DNA from: Planctomycetota bacterium
Lineage (GTDB): Bacteria; Planctomycetota; UBA1135; UBA2386
DNA: 64,000 nt
Direction: 5' to 3'
Assembly (NCBI GenBank): GCA_016716265.1
Contig: JADJWQ010000001.1
Span: 2,232,001 to 2,296,000 of the forward strand
Shown here in pieces: positions 47,885-56,172 of this stretch. The stretch's first letter is position 1, and each line of letters starts with the position of its first letter. The translations under genes and the position numbers were made by a program. The notes under the pieces were generated by a model that worked only from the letters and a program-made list of their open reading frames with translations, was not told the DNA's origin and did not search any database.

Positions 47885-48334
47885 TCACGGGGCCAGCAGC
47901 ACCGCGACGCCAATCGAGACCACGACGAGAACCGCGAAGGCGGCCATCGTCGGACCGGTCACGTCGCGCCAATCGAGCTCGGGACGCCGCCGCCGCATCT
48001 CGCGCGTCGTGTGCTCCCAGGCGAGCGCCGGCACGAGCGCGGCGACGCCGTGGATGGTCGCGAGACCGTACGGCAGCCACGTTGCCAGCCCCGAGTCCCC
48101 GGCGCGCGACGCGAGGTGGAGCAGGACGAAGATCGCGACGGCCTGCATGACCGCGGCCACGGCGCAGTCGAAACGCAACCGCGCGCGCGCCGCGCGAGGG
48201 ACCGTGTCTAGGCTGCGCAGGCCGCGCCGGACGAACAGCCACGCGACCAGCACGGTGCCGAGCCAACCGGCCACGAACACCTGGGCGGCCGACACCACGG
48301 CCTCCCCCGGCTCCGTCACGTCGTCGTCGATCAT
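47885..48334 (-). CDS. Four-TM membrane protein of unknown function
   Basis: 149 residues, ATG 48334. Hydrophobic segments are at about 17-34 (FVAGWLGTVLVAWLFV), 58-76 (AVAAVMQAVAIFVLLHLA), 86-104 (LPYGLATIHGVAALVPALAW) and 129-148 (TMAAFAVLVVVSIGVAVLLA). The first 26 codons have a counterpart scrap at 16151-16229. It faces the thioredoxin-like gene tail to tail. No family recognised; composition and conservation against the scrap support a real gene. Confidence 0.7.
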   Translation of the reverse strand: MIDDDVTEPGEAVVSAAQVFVAGWLGTVLVAWLFVRRGLRSLDTVPRAARARLRFDCAVAAVMQAVAIFVLLHLASRAGDSGLATWLPYGLATIHGVAALVPALAWEHTTREMRRRRPELDWRDVTGPTMAAFAVLVVVSIGVAVLLAP

Positions 48335-48361
48335 CGGTCGCTCCGGCCCATCGGAGATGCC

Positions 48362-49009
48362 TCACGGTACCCGCCGGGGCTCTGCCCGCACCGTCCGCGG
48401 CGTGACGCAGCGGAACGTCAGGTTGAGCCGAGGTCCGACCGCGCGCGCGGTGCGCGGCACCTCGTGCATCCAATACGACTGCGTCGTCCCGCGCATGACG
48501 AGCAGATCGCCGCCGCCGAGCTCGAAGTCGAGGCGGCGGCCGTCGGTCCGGTGTCGCAATCGGAAGGTGCGTCGCGCGCCGAGCGACACCGACGCGATGC
48601 GGATGTCGTCGCGGGCCGGGCCGAGTTCCGGCTCGTCGTCGGCATGGCGGCCCATCGCGTCGCCACCGTCGCGGTACAGGTTCGCGAGCACCGTGTCGTA
48701 CGGCGTGCCCGTGAGCGCGACGAGCCGGGCGCGTAGCGCCGCGAGTCGCGGCGGCCACGGCCGGGGCTCGTGGTCGCGGCCGCTGTAGCGATACGGGCGG
48801 CCGGGGTCGCCGTAGTAGCCGACCAGCCTCGGCACCGGCACCTCACGCCCGAACATCACGATCGTCTCCTCGTCGAGGACGAGCTCCTCGAGCAGCTCGG
48901 CGAACGCGCGCTCGGGCTCCGGCACGAACCGGGCGACGTAGTCCAGATGCGCGCCGTCACCGAGATCGACGTGCTCGGCGGAGTGCTCGTCCGGCGACCT
49001 GCGGGCCAT
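48362..49009 (-). CDS. AlkB-like 2-oxoglutarate/Fe(II) dioxygenase
   Basis: 215 residues. The Fe(II) ligands of the AlkB fold are visible as His122-x-Asp124 in RHADDE and His182 in WMHEVPR. The 2-oxoglutarate arginines are in GPRLNLTFR (Arg194, Arg200). FGREVPVPRLVGYYGDPG and YNxxLxNLYRDGGDAMG-like blocks match the ALKBH2/3-type short AlkBs that repair N-alkylated bases in DNA or RNA by oxidative demethylation. Its 3' end lies 27 bases from the next minus-strand gene downstream, so the two may be co-transcribed. Confidence 0.9.
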   Translation of the reverse strand: MARRSPDEHSAEHVDLGDGAHLDYVARFVPEPERAFAELLEELVLDEETIVMFGREVPVPRLVGYYGDPGRPYRYSGRDHEPRPWPPRLAALRARLVALTGTPYDTVLANLYRDGGDAMGRHADDEPELGPARDDIRIASVSLGARRTFRLRHRTDGRRLDFELGGGDLLVMRGTTQSYWMHEVPRTARAVGPRLNLTFRCVTPRTVRAEPRRVP

Positions 49010-49062
49010 GGGAGAGGATCATCGCCGCACGGCGACACCGGACGCGAGCCCATGGTCGCCGC

Positions 49063-50382
49063 TCAGCGACCGCCCGCAGGCGCGAGGTCGGGCTCCGGGG
49101 CGGCGGTCGCCCGCGAGCACGCACCGCCCGCCGCGACGCTCCGCACGCCGATCACGACGTCGTCGACGCAGACACCGGGCAGCGTGAGCTCGGCGGTCTG
49201 CGCGCGGCCGCGGAACGCGAGGTCGGCGGCCGCGACGCGCAGCGCACCCTCCCAGTCGGGCGCGGTCGTATCCCGCCACAGCACGTCGTACGCCGCAGCG
49301 CCGTCGATCGCCGCGAGCGCGACGACGGTGTCGTACGCGTCGCGGGCGCCACGCACGCGCACGACCTGCGGCGCGCGCGGCGCGGACGCGAGCTCCGCGA
49401 GCAGCTCGGCGTCGAGCGTGGCGACGCGCGCGAGGTAGTCAAAGTCCATGAAGTCCGGCAGGTCGCCGTACGGGGCGCCGTCGCGCGTCGTCACGTCCTG
49501 GTGCTGGCGCGAGAAGTCCTCGCGCGGCTCCGTGAACCGCACCGCCGGGAAACCGGCGTCGAAGAACGGGCGGTGGTCGCCGCCGCGGCCGTAGCGGTCG
49601 CCGCGGAACACGAGCTTCACGTCGAGCCCGTCGACGCGCCTGGCGGCGTGCACGGCGGCGCGCGCGAGGCTCCGCCCGAGGCTGTCGTCGCCGCGCGGCG
49701 CGTAGCTGAATACGCGCACCTGTCCATCGCGGCGCACGCCGTCCATGCCCAGCGTGTTGCCGACGATGTCGTTGGTGATCATGCCGTCGACCTGTGCACC
49801 GGCGGCGGCGAGCGCGTCGGCGTGCAGCTTCGAGCCGAGCAGCCCCTGCTCCTCACCGTCGTAGGCGGCGAACACCAGCGTCGCCGGGAACTCGCGCCCG
49901 CACAGCAGCCGGCACACCTCGAGGACCGCCGCCGTGCCGGAGCCGTCGTCGTTCGCACCGGGTGCGTCGCGGCTGCCGTCCGCACCGTCGGCATTGCGGG
50001 AGTCGTAGTGGCCGGACAGCACGTAGACGCGCTCGGGATCCGACGTGCCCGGCAGCGTCGCGATCACGTCGACGACCTCGACCTCGGCAGGCATGCCACG
50101 CCGTTGCACCGGCACCCGGGCGCGCAGCTCCGCCACCTGCAGCCGTCCGCCGCTCGGCCCGATCAGCTCCTCGAACCGCGCGCGCAGCCACGCGCGCGCG
50201 GCACCGGTGCCGCGGTCCGGATCGTCGGTCGCCGACAGCACGTGCCGGGTGCCGAAACCGACCAACGCGCGCACGCTCTGCTCGAGGCGCGCGGGGTCGG
50301 CCCGCGGCACCGGGACGGCGACCGGATCCTGGGGTGCGGGGGACAGGGCGAGCACGGCGAGAGCGGCGAGCATGTCGCCCAT
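49063..50382 (-). CDS. M28 family zinc aminopeptidase-like protein, exported
   Basis: 439 residues from ATG 50382, with a short signal segment (MLAALAVLALSPAPQD). The zinc-binding set of M28 is complete: His in VLSGHYDSRNADG, bridging Asp in PGANDDGSGT, Glu-Glu in YDGEEQGLLGS, Asp in MITNDIVGN and His in FSRQHQD. PFFDAGFPAVRF before the last His is also typical. It probably trims N-terminal residues from peptides in the periplasm. A C-terminal 90-residue beta domain (ALRVAAADLAFRGRAQTAEL) follows the peptidase part. Confidence 0.9.
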   Translation of the reverse strand: MGDMLAALAVLALSPAPQDPVAVPVPRADPARLEQSVRALVGFGTRHVLSATDDPDRGTGAARAWLRARFEELIGPSGGRLQVAELRARVPVQRRGMPAEVEVVDVIATLPGTSDPERVYVLSGHYDSRNADGADGSRDAPGANDDGSGTAAVLEVCRLLCGREFPATLVFAAYDGEEQGLLGSKLHADALAAAGAQVDGMITNDIVGNTLGMDGVRRDGQVRVFSYAPRGDDSLGRSLARAAVHAARRVDGLDVKLVFRGDRYGRGGDHRPFFDAGFPAVRFTEPREDFSRQHQDVTTRDGAPYGDLPDFMDFDYLARVATLDAELLAELASAPRAPQVVRVRGARDAYDTVVALAAIDGAAAYDVLWRDTTAPDWEGALRVAAADLAFRGRAQTAELTLPGVCVDDVVIGVRSVAAGGACSRATAAPEPDLAPAGGR

Positions 50383-50408
50383 GATGCCGCAGCCTGCCGG
50401 CGCGGTCG

Positions 50409-50996
50409 TCAGCCGACGACGCGGCAGGCGCGCCACTCGAGCGGGCGGTGGAACGCGGGCACCGGGTGCGGCGACGACGACGAGACCACCGGCTCGGCGC
50501 GGCCGCGGGTCGCGTCGTAGCGACAGAACGACACGCGCACGACGTCGCCGGGCCCGGCCTCGAGCGGCACGCTCAGCCACGCACGCCAGCCGTCCGGCGT
50601 GCGCTCGGCGCGCGCGTCGACGAGGTCCGGATCGACGCTGATCTCCGCGAAGTCGCGGACCCGCGCGCAGTGCCCGAAATCACTGAAGCGCAGGTGCAGC
50701 TTGATGCCGTCGGGGGTGACGTGCGCCTCGACGTACGACTCCGAGTCGTCGCGCCGCGCGAACACCTCGAGCACGTCGCCGAGCTCCCAGGTCGCCTGGT
50801 TGTGTGCGGTCGCGTCGTTGAACACGTCGTCGTCGACGAGCTCGGCCTCGACGTGGAGCGCGCCAGCGCGGAACGTCGCGCGCACGACGGCCGGCCGCAG
50901 ATCGGGCTCGGGCGCGTCGCGCCACGCCTGGCCGAGATGGAACGTCAGCGGCTCGGTCGGGCCGAGCTCCGGCAGCGGGTCGGGCGCTTCGGGCAT
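50409..50996 (-). CDS. CBM9/DOMON-like carbohydrate- or ligand-binding protein
   Basis: 195 residues, ATG 50996. The beta-sandwich signature of carbohydrate-binding family 9-like proteins is present: LHVEAELVDDDVFN, then WELGDVLEVFARRDDSESYV, EAHVTPDGIKLHLRF and GWRAWLSVPLEAGPGDVVRV, with the expected conserved Arg/Trp ending near EWRACRVVG. No signal peptide is evident. The gene starts 14 bases after the YVTN propeller stop, same strand, so they are likely one unit. Confidence 0.8.
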   Translation of the reverse strand: MPEAPDPLPELGPTEPLTFHLGQAWRDAPEPDLRPAVVRATFRAGALHVEAELVDDDVFNDATAHNQATWELGDVLEVFARRDDSESYVEAHVTPDGIKLHLRFSDFGHCARVRDFAEISVDPDLVDARAERTPDGWRAWLSVPLEAGPGDVVRVSFCRYDATRGRAEPVVSSSSPHPVPAFHRPLEWRACRVVG

Positions 50997-51010
50997 CGCC
51001 ACATCATCGC

Positions 51011-52144
51011 TCAGGACCCGGCCGCGGGCACCCAGGCCATGCCGTCCGGCTCGGGTCCGGCGCGCAATCGCCGCACGATCCGCAGCGCCGCGAGGTCGAT
51101 CACCGTCACGATGTCGGCCTGCGTATTGGCGACGAACGCCTCGCTGCCGTCCGGCCGCACCAGGATGCCGACCGGCACCGGGCTGTCGCCGAACGTGCCG
51201 GCGAACAGCCGCTCGCCCTCGGCATCGCCGACCGGCGCCTCGTTCATCGCGATCGCCTTCACGCGCCGGCGCTCCGCGACGTCCCAGACCTCGACGGTGC
51301 CGTCGCGCGCGCACGACACCAGCGCGAGCCGCCCGTCCGGCGTGAACGCCACCCGGATCGGAAACCCGCCGCAGGGCAGCTCGGCGAGCTCCTCGCAACG
51401 CTCGGTGTCGACGACCGACAGCGAGTCGGCCGCGCGGTTCGCGACCCACAGCTCGGGCCGGCTCGGGTGCACCGCGATGCCCTCCGCGCCGCGGCCCGTC
51501 TCGATCGTCGCCAGGTGCTCCGAGCGCACCAGATCGAGGACCGACACGCTGCCCGAGCCGATGTTGGCGACGAACGCGCGCGAGCCGTTGGGGGCCAGAT
51601 CGACCATGTGCGAGGTCTCGGCGCGCGTCGGCAGCGCGCGCTCGACGATGCCGCGGCGGACGTCGACGACGCACAGCCGCCGCTGCGTCTCGGACGTCAC
51701 CACCACGCGGTCGCCGTCCGGCAGGAAGCGGATGCCGTGCGGCCGCAGGAACGCGCGCGGGTCGTCGCTCGGCTCGGCACCCTCCGCCGGCGGCGGCAGC
51801 TCGAGCGGGATCGTGCGCAGCACGCGTAGCTCGCGCACATCGAGCACCGTCAGCGTGCGGCCCGGGGTCCGTCCGCCGTAGTCGCAGACCACGACGGTGC
51901 GTCCGTCCGGGGCGGTCGCCGCCTCGTGCGGCCCGCTGCCGACCGGCAGCCGCGCCCGCTCCTCGCCGGTCGCCGGGTCGAGCACCGACGCGGTCGCCGC
52001 CGCCTTGTTCAGCACGACGAGGCGCGGTCCGGAGGCGACCGCCGGTGCGGATGCGGGTGGCTCGGTGTCCTGGGCGCGCAGCGCGGCGGCGGGCGCGAGC
52101 GGCACGCAGAGCACGGCGACGAGGGTGGTGCGGCGCATGGTCAT
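51011..52144 (-). CDS. Secreted YVTN-type beta-propeller protein
   Basis: 377 residues, with a signal peptide (MTMRRTTLVAVLCVPLAPAA and following ALRAQ). Seven blades have the YVTN pattern: RLVVLNKAAATASVLDPATG, RAFVANIGSGSVSVLDLVRS, ELWVANRAADSLSVVDTERC, LALVSCARDGTVEVWDVAER, SEAFVANTQADIVTVIDLAA. Such proteins often serve as periplasmic scaffolds or surface-layer components. A two-ATG cluster (52144, 52138) leaves the exact start open. Confidence 0.85.
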   Translation of the reverse strand: MTMRRTTLVAVLCVPLAPAAALRAQDTEPPASAPAVASGPRLVVLNKAAATASVLDPATGEERARLPVGSGPHEAATAPDGRTVVVCDYGGRTPGRTLTVLDVRELRVLRTIPLELPPPAEGAEPSDDPRAFLRPHGIRFLPDGDRVVVTSETQRRLCVVDVRRGIVERALPTRAETSHMVDLAPNGSRAFVANIGSGSVSVLDLVRSEHLATIETGRGAEGIAVHPSRPELWVANRAADSLSVVDTERCEELAELPCGGFPIRVAFTPDGRLALVSCARDGTVEVWDVAERRRVKAIAMNEAPVGDAEGERLFAGTFGDSPVPVGILVRPDGSEAFVANTQADIVTVIDLAALRIVRRLRAGPEPDGMAWVPAAGS

Positions 52145-52232
52145 GGCGCGTTCTACGTCGGGGCCCGCGCCGAGGCGAGCACCGCGCGAGGTCGCCATTG
52201 CACCGGCCCGGCGCTTGGTCGATCCTCCGGCC

Positions 52233-53207
52233 ATGCACCGGCGGATGAGCCGACGGGACTACGTCGACGGCGTGCTGCGCGGCGATCGGCGCGCGCTCGC
52301 GCGGGCGATCACGCTGGCCGAGAGCACGCTGCCGGGCGACATCGCGCTCGCGGCCGACGTGCTGCAGGAGCTGCAGCCGCACACCGGACGCGCGGTCCGC
52401 ATCGGCGTCAGCGGCGTGCCGGGTGCGGGCAAGAGCACGCTGCTCGACGAGCTCGGCACGCGGCTCGCGGCGCGCGGGCAGCGGGTGGCGGTGCTCGCGG
52501 TCGACCCGTCGAGCACGGTGTCGGGCGGCAGCATCCTCGGCGACAAGACGCGCATGGAGCGCCTCGCTCGCGACGAGCGTGCCTACGTGCGGCCGTCGCC
52601 GAGCGGCGATGCGGCCGGCGGCGTCGCGCGGCGCACGCGCGAGGCGCTGCTGCTGTGCGAGGCGGCGGGCTTCGACGTCGTGTTCGTCGAGACCGTCGGG
52701 GTCGGCCAGTCCGAGACCGCGGTCGTCGCGATGGTCGATCTGCTGCTGGTGCTGGTGCTGACCGGCGCGGGCGACGACCTGCAGGGAATCAAGCGCGGCC
52801 TGCTCGAGCTTGCCGACCTGCTGGCGGTCACGAAGGCCGACGGCGACAACGCCGAGCGCGCGCGCCGCACGGCCGGCGAGCTGCGCAGCGCGCTGCACAT
52901 CCTGCAGAGCGTCCGGTCGGAGGGACCGGCCCCCGTGCTGACCTGCTCGGCGCGCGACGGCAGCGGGATCGACGCGCTCTGGGACGCGCTCGCTGGACGG
53001 CACGCGGCCGACCGCAGCTCCGGGCGATCGACCGCGCGCCGGCGCGAGCAGGACCTCGCCTGGTTCGACGCGACGGTCGACGAGCTGATCCGCGCCCGCG
53101 CGCACGCCGATCCGGACTTCGTCGCGCGGCGCGCGCGGCTGCGGGCCGAGGTCGCGGCCACCCACCTCGCGCCCGCCGCAGCCGCCCGCCGGGTGTTCGG
53201 GGACTGA
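52233..53207 (+). CDS. meaB: MeaB/ArgK-type GTPase, methylmalonyl-CoA mutase chaperone
   Basis: 324 residues. P-loop is GVPGAGKST (61-69), switch-like VDPSSTVSGGSILGDKTRM, ETVGVGQSE (the G3 region typical of MeaB), and TKADGDN as the G4 motif where NKADGDN is usual. MeaB protects and reloads adenosylcobalamin-dependent methylmalonyl-CoA mutase. No mutase gene is in the window, so it must be elsewhere. Function as a CoA-mutase partner fits with the fatty-acid breakdown genes further along. Divergent from the YVTN gene, with about 90 bases between. Confidence 0.9.
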   Translation: MHRRMSRRDYVDGVLRGDRRALARAITLAESTLPGDIALAADVLQELQPHTGRAVRIGVSGVPGAGKSTLLDELGTRLAARGQRVAVLAVDPSSTVSGGSILGDKTRMERLARDERAYVRPSPSGDAAGGVARRTREALLLCEAAGFDVVFVETVGVGQSETAVVAMVDLLLVLVLTGAGDDLQGIKRGLLELADLLAVTKADGDNAERARRTAGELRSALHILQSVRSEGPAPVLTCSARDGSGIDALWDALAGRHAADRSSGRSTARRREQDLAWFDATVDELIRARAHADPDFVARRARLRAEVAATHLAPAAAARRVFGD

Positions 53208-53214
53208 GCCGAGT

Positions 53215-53241
53215 GCTCGGGTGAATCTCCCGATCCCGAGC
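53215..53241 (+). terminator. Hairpin after meaB
   Basis: Inverted repeat GCTCGGG...CCCGAGC, 7-base arms and a 13-base loop, 8 bases past the stop codon. No T tract; weak candidate. Confidence 0.35.
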
Positions 53242-53369
53242 CCGACCACCGGGACCGCCGCGTAGGATGCGTCGCCCGCCTTCCCGCTCTCCCCTCCCCC
53301 TCGCCGCCGCGCCAGCTCGCGCCCCGATCACCCGCGCGGGGCGCTCCCGCGCAGCCACCAGCCTCACCG

Positions 53370-54491
53370 ATGCGCTCCGCACGATCCGCAGCGTTCCGCT
53401 CCCCGCTCGCCGCCCTGCTCGCGATCGCCCTGCTGGCCGGTGCGGTGACCACGCAGACCGCACCGACCCACACGGCTCCCGCTGGCTACCTGACCCGCGC
53501 CGGCAACGCGCGCCATTGGGTGCCGGCCTATGCGGCCCCCTCGATGGCGCAGACGACGTTCGCGTCGTCGGCGATCGACCTGCCGACGCGCAACCTGAGC
53601 CGCATCTGGCTGCGCCCGGACGAGGCCACCAGCACGCCGATGGTCGCCCACCGGCTGAACACGACGCTGTTCCTCACCAGCCGGGACCTGCCGACCCCGG
53701 AGCAGGTGCTGAGCTATACCTACGCCGGCAACCGCGGCAGCGACCGTCGCCGCGTGCTCGACGCCGTGCCGATCGACTTCCCGGCACACACGAGCCCGAG
53801 CGGCGCGACCACCCCGCAGCCCTGGCGCGTGTCGATCCCGATCCAGCCGTTCCCGTTCACGGCCGGATCTGCACTGCAGGTCGAGTGGCGCTTCGAGACG
53901 CCCGGCGGCGGGCCGAGCACCGCGAGCTGGTTCGTCGACGCCGATCTCGACGAGCGCGCCTCGACCTACGGCTACTACCTGCGCCACGGCGAGCAGTACT
54001 CCTGCCCCGACCGCTACACGAACCACGGCGGCGACGTCGGCGGCCCTGGTCAGCTCTGCAGCATCTGGTGGTACTCCAACGCGCCGAACGGCTCGCCCGC
54101 GGTGACGTTCTTCGGCCGGAGCCTGACCGCCTGGAACGGGACCGCATTGCCGTTCGACCTGACCCCGTACGGGTTCCCCGGCTGCACGGTGCAGACCGAT
54201 CTGACGATCGCGTGGCCGAGCCTGACCGACATGGGTGGCGCCGGTCGTGTGCGCATCGACGTGCACATCCCGAACGACCCTGCGCTGGCCGACCAGCGCA
54301 TCTACGCGCAGACGTTCGTCGGCGACCCGGCGGCGCCCGGCGGTCTGCGGGTCTCCGACCACGGCAAGGTCGCGATCGGCATCATCCCGCAATCGCGCTT
54401 CGAGCAGATCCACCTCTACAGCTACCAGTACGCACTCAGCGATGCGCCCGAGTTCGTGACGCTGCACGCGCCGATCCTGGGCTTGTATTGA
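53370..54491 (+). CDS. Secreted protein of unknown function
   Basis: 373 residues, with a signal peptide (PLAALLAIALLAGAVTTQ). The chain is Ser/Thr/Pro-rich and beta-predicted, with blocks FASSAIDLPTRNLSRIWLRP, ALQVEWRFETPGGGPSTASW, YYLRHGEQYSCPDRY and FPGCTVQTDLTIAWP. Only four Cys, likely paired. The opening "H-W-V-P-A-Y-A" and DLPTRN resemble secreted planctomycete proteins of unknown function, but it does not end in the shared C-terminal domain. Convergent with the EamA gene, 16 bases apart. Confidence 0.7.
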   Translation: MRSARSAAFRSPLAALLAIALLAGAVTTQTAPTHTAPAGYLTRAGNARHWVPAYAAPSMAQTTFASSAIDLPTRNLSRIWLRPDEATSTPMVAHRLNTTLFLTSRDLPTPEQVLSYTYAGNRGSDRRRVLDAVPIDFPAHTSPSGATTPQPWRVSIPIQPFPFTAGSALQVEWRFETPGGGPSTASWFVDADLDERASTYGYYLRHGEQYSCPDRYTNHGGDVGGPGQLCSIWWYSNAPNGSPAVTFFGRSLTAWNGTALPFDLTPYGFPGCTVQTDLTIAWPSLTDMGGAGRVRIDVHIPNDPALADQRIYAQTFVGDPAAPGGLRVSDHGKVAIGIIPQSRFEQIHLYSYQYALSDAPEFVTLHAPILGLY

Positions 54492-54507
54492 GCGGGCGCG
54501 CGGGCGC

Positions 54508-55437
54508 TCAGGCTGCGGGCGGCGCCGCGAAGAGCAGCGCGCCGCCGGCGACGGCGAGCAGGGTGCCGGCGACGCCGAGCGGACCGGGCCGCGCGCCGTA
54601 GGCGATGCGCGCGATCGGGATCATCAACACCGGCGCGAACGACATCAGCGTCGCGGCGACTCCGACGTCGGCGTGCCGGACGGCGACCGCCGACATCCAC
54701 ACCCCGAGCACCGGGCCGCACAGCGCACCGAACGCGGTCGCGCGCATCGCGCGCCCGTCGCGCGCCGCGCGGATCGTCGAGCGGACCCGGCCGGTCGCGA
54801 GCGCCAACACGACCATCCCGAGGGCGCCGGCGGACATGCGCACCACGGTGACCGACAGCGGCTCGACCGCCGTCTCGCCGGGCAATGGCGCCTCGAGCAC
54901 CGCGCGCTGCAGCACGAGTCCGACCGACTGCCCGAGCGCGCCGCACAGCCCGAGCACGACCGGCCAGAACGACAGCCGCGCGGCGCCCGGCCGCCACGAC
55001 TCCTCGCCCCGGCGGTCGACCAGCACGGCGGCCACCCCGGCGAGCACGACGGCGACCGCCAGGAGCTGGTAGCCGCCGAGCCGCTCGCCGAGGAAGGCGC
55101 GGCCGATCGCGACCGTCAGCAGCGGGCTCGTCGCCATCAGCAGCGTGCCGAGCCGCGGCCCGATCGCCGCCATGCACAGGAACAGGCACAGATCGCCGAG
55201 CGTCAGGCCGACGATGCCCGACACCAGCAGGTAGGTGAGCTGGCGTGGCGACAGGGCCGCCGGCCAGACCCCCGCGCCGAGCAACGTCGCGTGCAGCGCG
55301 ACGAGCACGACGAGCGCCATGTGGATGCGGAGCTGGTTGACCGCCGACGCGCCGACCCGCCGCCCCGCGTAGGCGAACGCGAGGCTACACAGCGACCACA
55401 GGAACGAGCAGCTCAGCGCGGCGAGCTCACCGATCAC
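54508..55437 (-). CDS. EamA/DMT-family transporter
   Basis: 309 residues with ten predicted membrane helices in two five-helix halves (first half SFLWSLCSLAFAYAGRR to QLLAVAVVLAGVAAVLV; second half FWPVVLGLCGALGQSVGLVL to LGVAGTLLAVAGGALLF). Both halves carry the EamA signature near the middle (for example LGTLLMATSPLLTVAIGRAF; VGVAATLMSFAPVLMIPIAR). A small-metabolite exporter; substrate cannot be told. Followed on the minus strand by the zinc-ribbon gene upstream (30 bases), possibly one transcript. Confidence 0.9.
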   Translation of the reverse strand: MIGELAALSCSFLWSLCSLAFAYAGRRVGASAVNQLRIHMALVVLVALHATLLGAGVWPAALSPRQLTYLLVSGIVGLTLGDLCLFLCMAAIGPRLGTLLMATSPLLTVAIGRAFLGERLGGYQLLAVAVVLAGVAAVLVDRRGEESWRPGAARLSFWPVVLGLCGALGQSVGLVLQRAVLEAPLPGETAVEPLSVTVVRMSAGALGMVVLALATGRVRSTIRAARDGRAMRATAFGALCGPVLGVWMSAVAVRHADVGVAATLMSFAPVLMIPIARIAYGARPGPLGVAGTLLAVAGGALLFAAPPAA

Positions 55438-55467
55438 GGCGTTGGCGGGGACGGAGGACGGTGCGCG

Positions 55468-55716
55468 TCAGCGGCTCAGCACCCAGATCAGCATGGCCAG
55501 CAGCGCGAGCAGGGCGGCGACGACGAGCCGGCTCGGCCCGCGACCGCGCGCGGACGCCGGATCCTCGTAGAAGTCCGGGATCTCGACGGAGGCGTAGTCG
55601 AGCTCGTCGGCGTCCTGCCAGCCGGTGCGGTCGTCGGACCCGCACTCGGGACAGGCGAGCCGGCCCTCGGGGACCTCCGCTCCGCATTGCGGACACTCGA
55701 ACGTGCGCTTGCCCAT
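55468..55716 (-). CDS. Zinc-ribbon protein with C-terminal membrane anchor
   Basis: 82 residues. Two CxxC knuckles (FECPQCGAEV and LACPECGSDD) form a zinc ribbon right after the start, and one hydrophobic segment (LVVAALLALLAMLIWVLS) closes the chain. This is a tail-anchored mini protein like others in bacteria that regulate or tether membrane complexes. GAGC before ATG 55716 is a weak ribosome binding site. Function unknown. Confidence 0.75.
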   Translation of the reverse strand: MGKRTFECPQCGAEVPEGRLACPECGSDDRTGWQDADELDYASVEIPDFYEDPASARGRGPSRLVVAALLALLAMLIWVLSR

Positions 55717-55728
55717 CGCTCCTGAACT

Positions 55729-56172
55729 CTACCGCGTGGCACCGCTGACCGGTTCGACGACCGCGACGATCCAGTTGTTCAGACGCGCCGCGCGGCATTG
55801 GACGACCACGCCTCGCACGCCGTCGGCAAGCGCGGGCGGCAGCGGCGCGTCGGCGGCCCGCGCGGCCCACCACGCATCGCGCCTCGCGGCCAGCTGCAGG
55901 TCGTCGACCGCGGCGAGCGCGTCGACGACCGCGCGCGCGAGCACCGCCATCCGGACCTCGCCGCAGTCGATCTCACGGGCGATCCCGGGCGGATCACCAC
56001 TCGCCGCCGCTGGCCCGGCCAGTGCCACGACCGCCGCGGCGTCGACCGGCAGGAGCTCGGTGAACGGCACCTCGTCGCCGAGCGTCACGCGCAGGCCGTG
56101 GCGCCGGACGGCCTCGAGAAGATCGCCCTCGAAGCCGGCGACGACGGCACTGCGGACGGACTGGTCGCTCAC
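55729..56172 (-). CDS. Hypothetical protein overlapping the acyl-CoA dehydrogenase gene
   Basis: 147 residues from GTG 56172, which overlaps the stop of the upstream acyl-CoA dehydrogenase as GTGA, so the pair is translationally coupled. Sequence reads SAVVAGFEGDLLEAVRRHGL, VPFTELLPVDAAAVVALAGP, LNNWIVAVVEPVSGATR; mixed alpha/beta, no known motif. Coupling suggests a helper for the dehydrogenase or its CoA substrate, but this is inference from position. Confidence 0.65.
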   Translation of the reverse strand: MSDQSVRSAVVAGFEGDLLEAVRRHGLRVTLGDEVPFTELLPVDAAAVVALAGPAAASGDPPGIAREIDCGEVRMAVLARAVVDALAAVDDLQLAARRDAWWAARAADAPLPPALADGVRGVVVQCRAARLNNWIVAVVEPVSGATR

